A stretch of 6,341 nucleotides of DNA from Burkholderiales bacterium (GTDB lineage Bacteria > Pseudomonadota > Gammaproteobacteria > Burkholderiales > UBA11063): assembly GCA_026461645.1 (NCBI GenBank), contig JAPJMP010000091.1, forward strand, positions 1 through 6,341, read 5' to 3'. Below are positions 6,257 through 6,341 of the stretch, in pieces. Below the pieces are notes generated by a model that was not told where the DNA came from, did not search any database, and saw only the letters and a program-made list of their open reading frames with translations. Numbering within the stretch: position 1 is the stretch's first letter; the number at the start of each line of letters is the position of its first letter. Made by a program: the position numbers and the translations under genes.

Positions 6257-6341
6257 CTAACACTGCATTCTTAAATTTAAAATTATGCTAATGTTCCAAT
6301 TTTATAATATGTTCTTTTTTTTTATTGCTTAGAAGGTGCCC
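6257..6341. other. Right-edge intergenic sequence
   Basis: This is AT-rich DNA upstream of hemJ with a nine-T run on the + strand (about 6315-6323) and no recognisable gene. TATAAT occurs on the + strand at 6303-6308, so a + strand gene could begin beyond the edge. On the minus strand the last 15 bases contain stops in two frames and could be the tail of a gene entering from the right. The sequence is too short to decide. Confidence 0.3.

Noticed and set aside
6327..6341. Right-edge sequence considered as part of a tRNA anticodon arm (minus strand contains CTTCTAA)
   Set aside because: The flanking bases do not pair as an anticodon stem and an A-rich run follows directly, so there is no tRNA fold within the visible bases.

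Overview
The window is a strongly AT-rich stretch (roughly 30% GC by eye) of bacterial chromosome from what looks like a proteobacterium of the gamma/beta lineage. The evidence is the divergent fur/bamE pair, a typical proteobacterial L-aspartate oxidase (NadB), an ISC-type [2Fe-2S] ferredoxin ending in the KYTINHAKE tail, and a proteobacterial HemJ. The low GC and AT-biased codons would suit a host-associated or streamlined lineage, but I cannot name a genus from the sequence.

Layout, left to right. Bases 1-502 hold no gene I can support; the only structure is a small imperfect hairpin directly after the fur stop. Bases 503-916 (- strand) encode Fur. A short divergent promoter region of about 58 bp separates it from bamE (975-1328, +), an outer-membrane assembly lipoprotein. 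bamE is followed 5 bp later by nadB (1334-2926, +), the first enzyme of de novo NAD synthesis. After a 103 bp gap with its own probable promoter and a clear ribosome binding site come fdx (3030-3365, +) and, overlapping it by 17 bp, a cation diffusion facilitator (CDF) metal-efflux gene with a His-rich N-terminus (3349-4341, +). One base further, the opposite-strand unit ends. Its two genes are hemJ (5779-6216, -), a haem-biosynthesis membrane protein, and a PheA/TfdB-type FAD monooxygenase (4343-5767, -), 11 bp apart and probably one transcript. An extended -10 promoter for that unit lies at about 6248-6256. The last 100 bp on the right hold this promoter and no recognisable gene.

How the genes relate. 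All are chromosomal core or near-core genes except the monooxygenase, whose substrate I cannot tell. Much of the window touches iron and other metals: Fur senses Fe(II), Fdx serves Fe-S cluster assembly, NadB makes the substrate of the [4Fe-4S] enzyme NadA, HemJ acts in haem synthesis, and the CDF protein exports divalent metal. Whether this is a co-regulated group or chance proximity is not settled by the sequence. I found no mobile element, CRISPR array, tRNA or rRNA, and no strong case for an undescribed system. The points most worth a second look are the hemJ-monooxygenase pairing, the fdx/CDF overlap, and a Fur-box-like 19-mer inside the start of the CDF gene.
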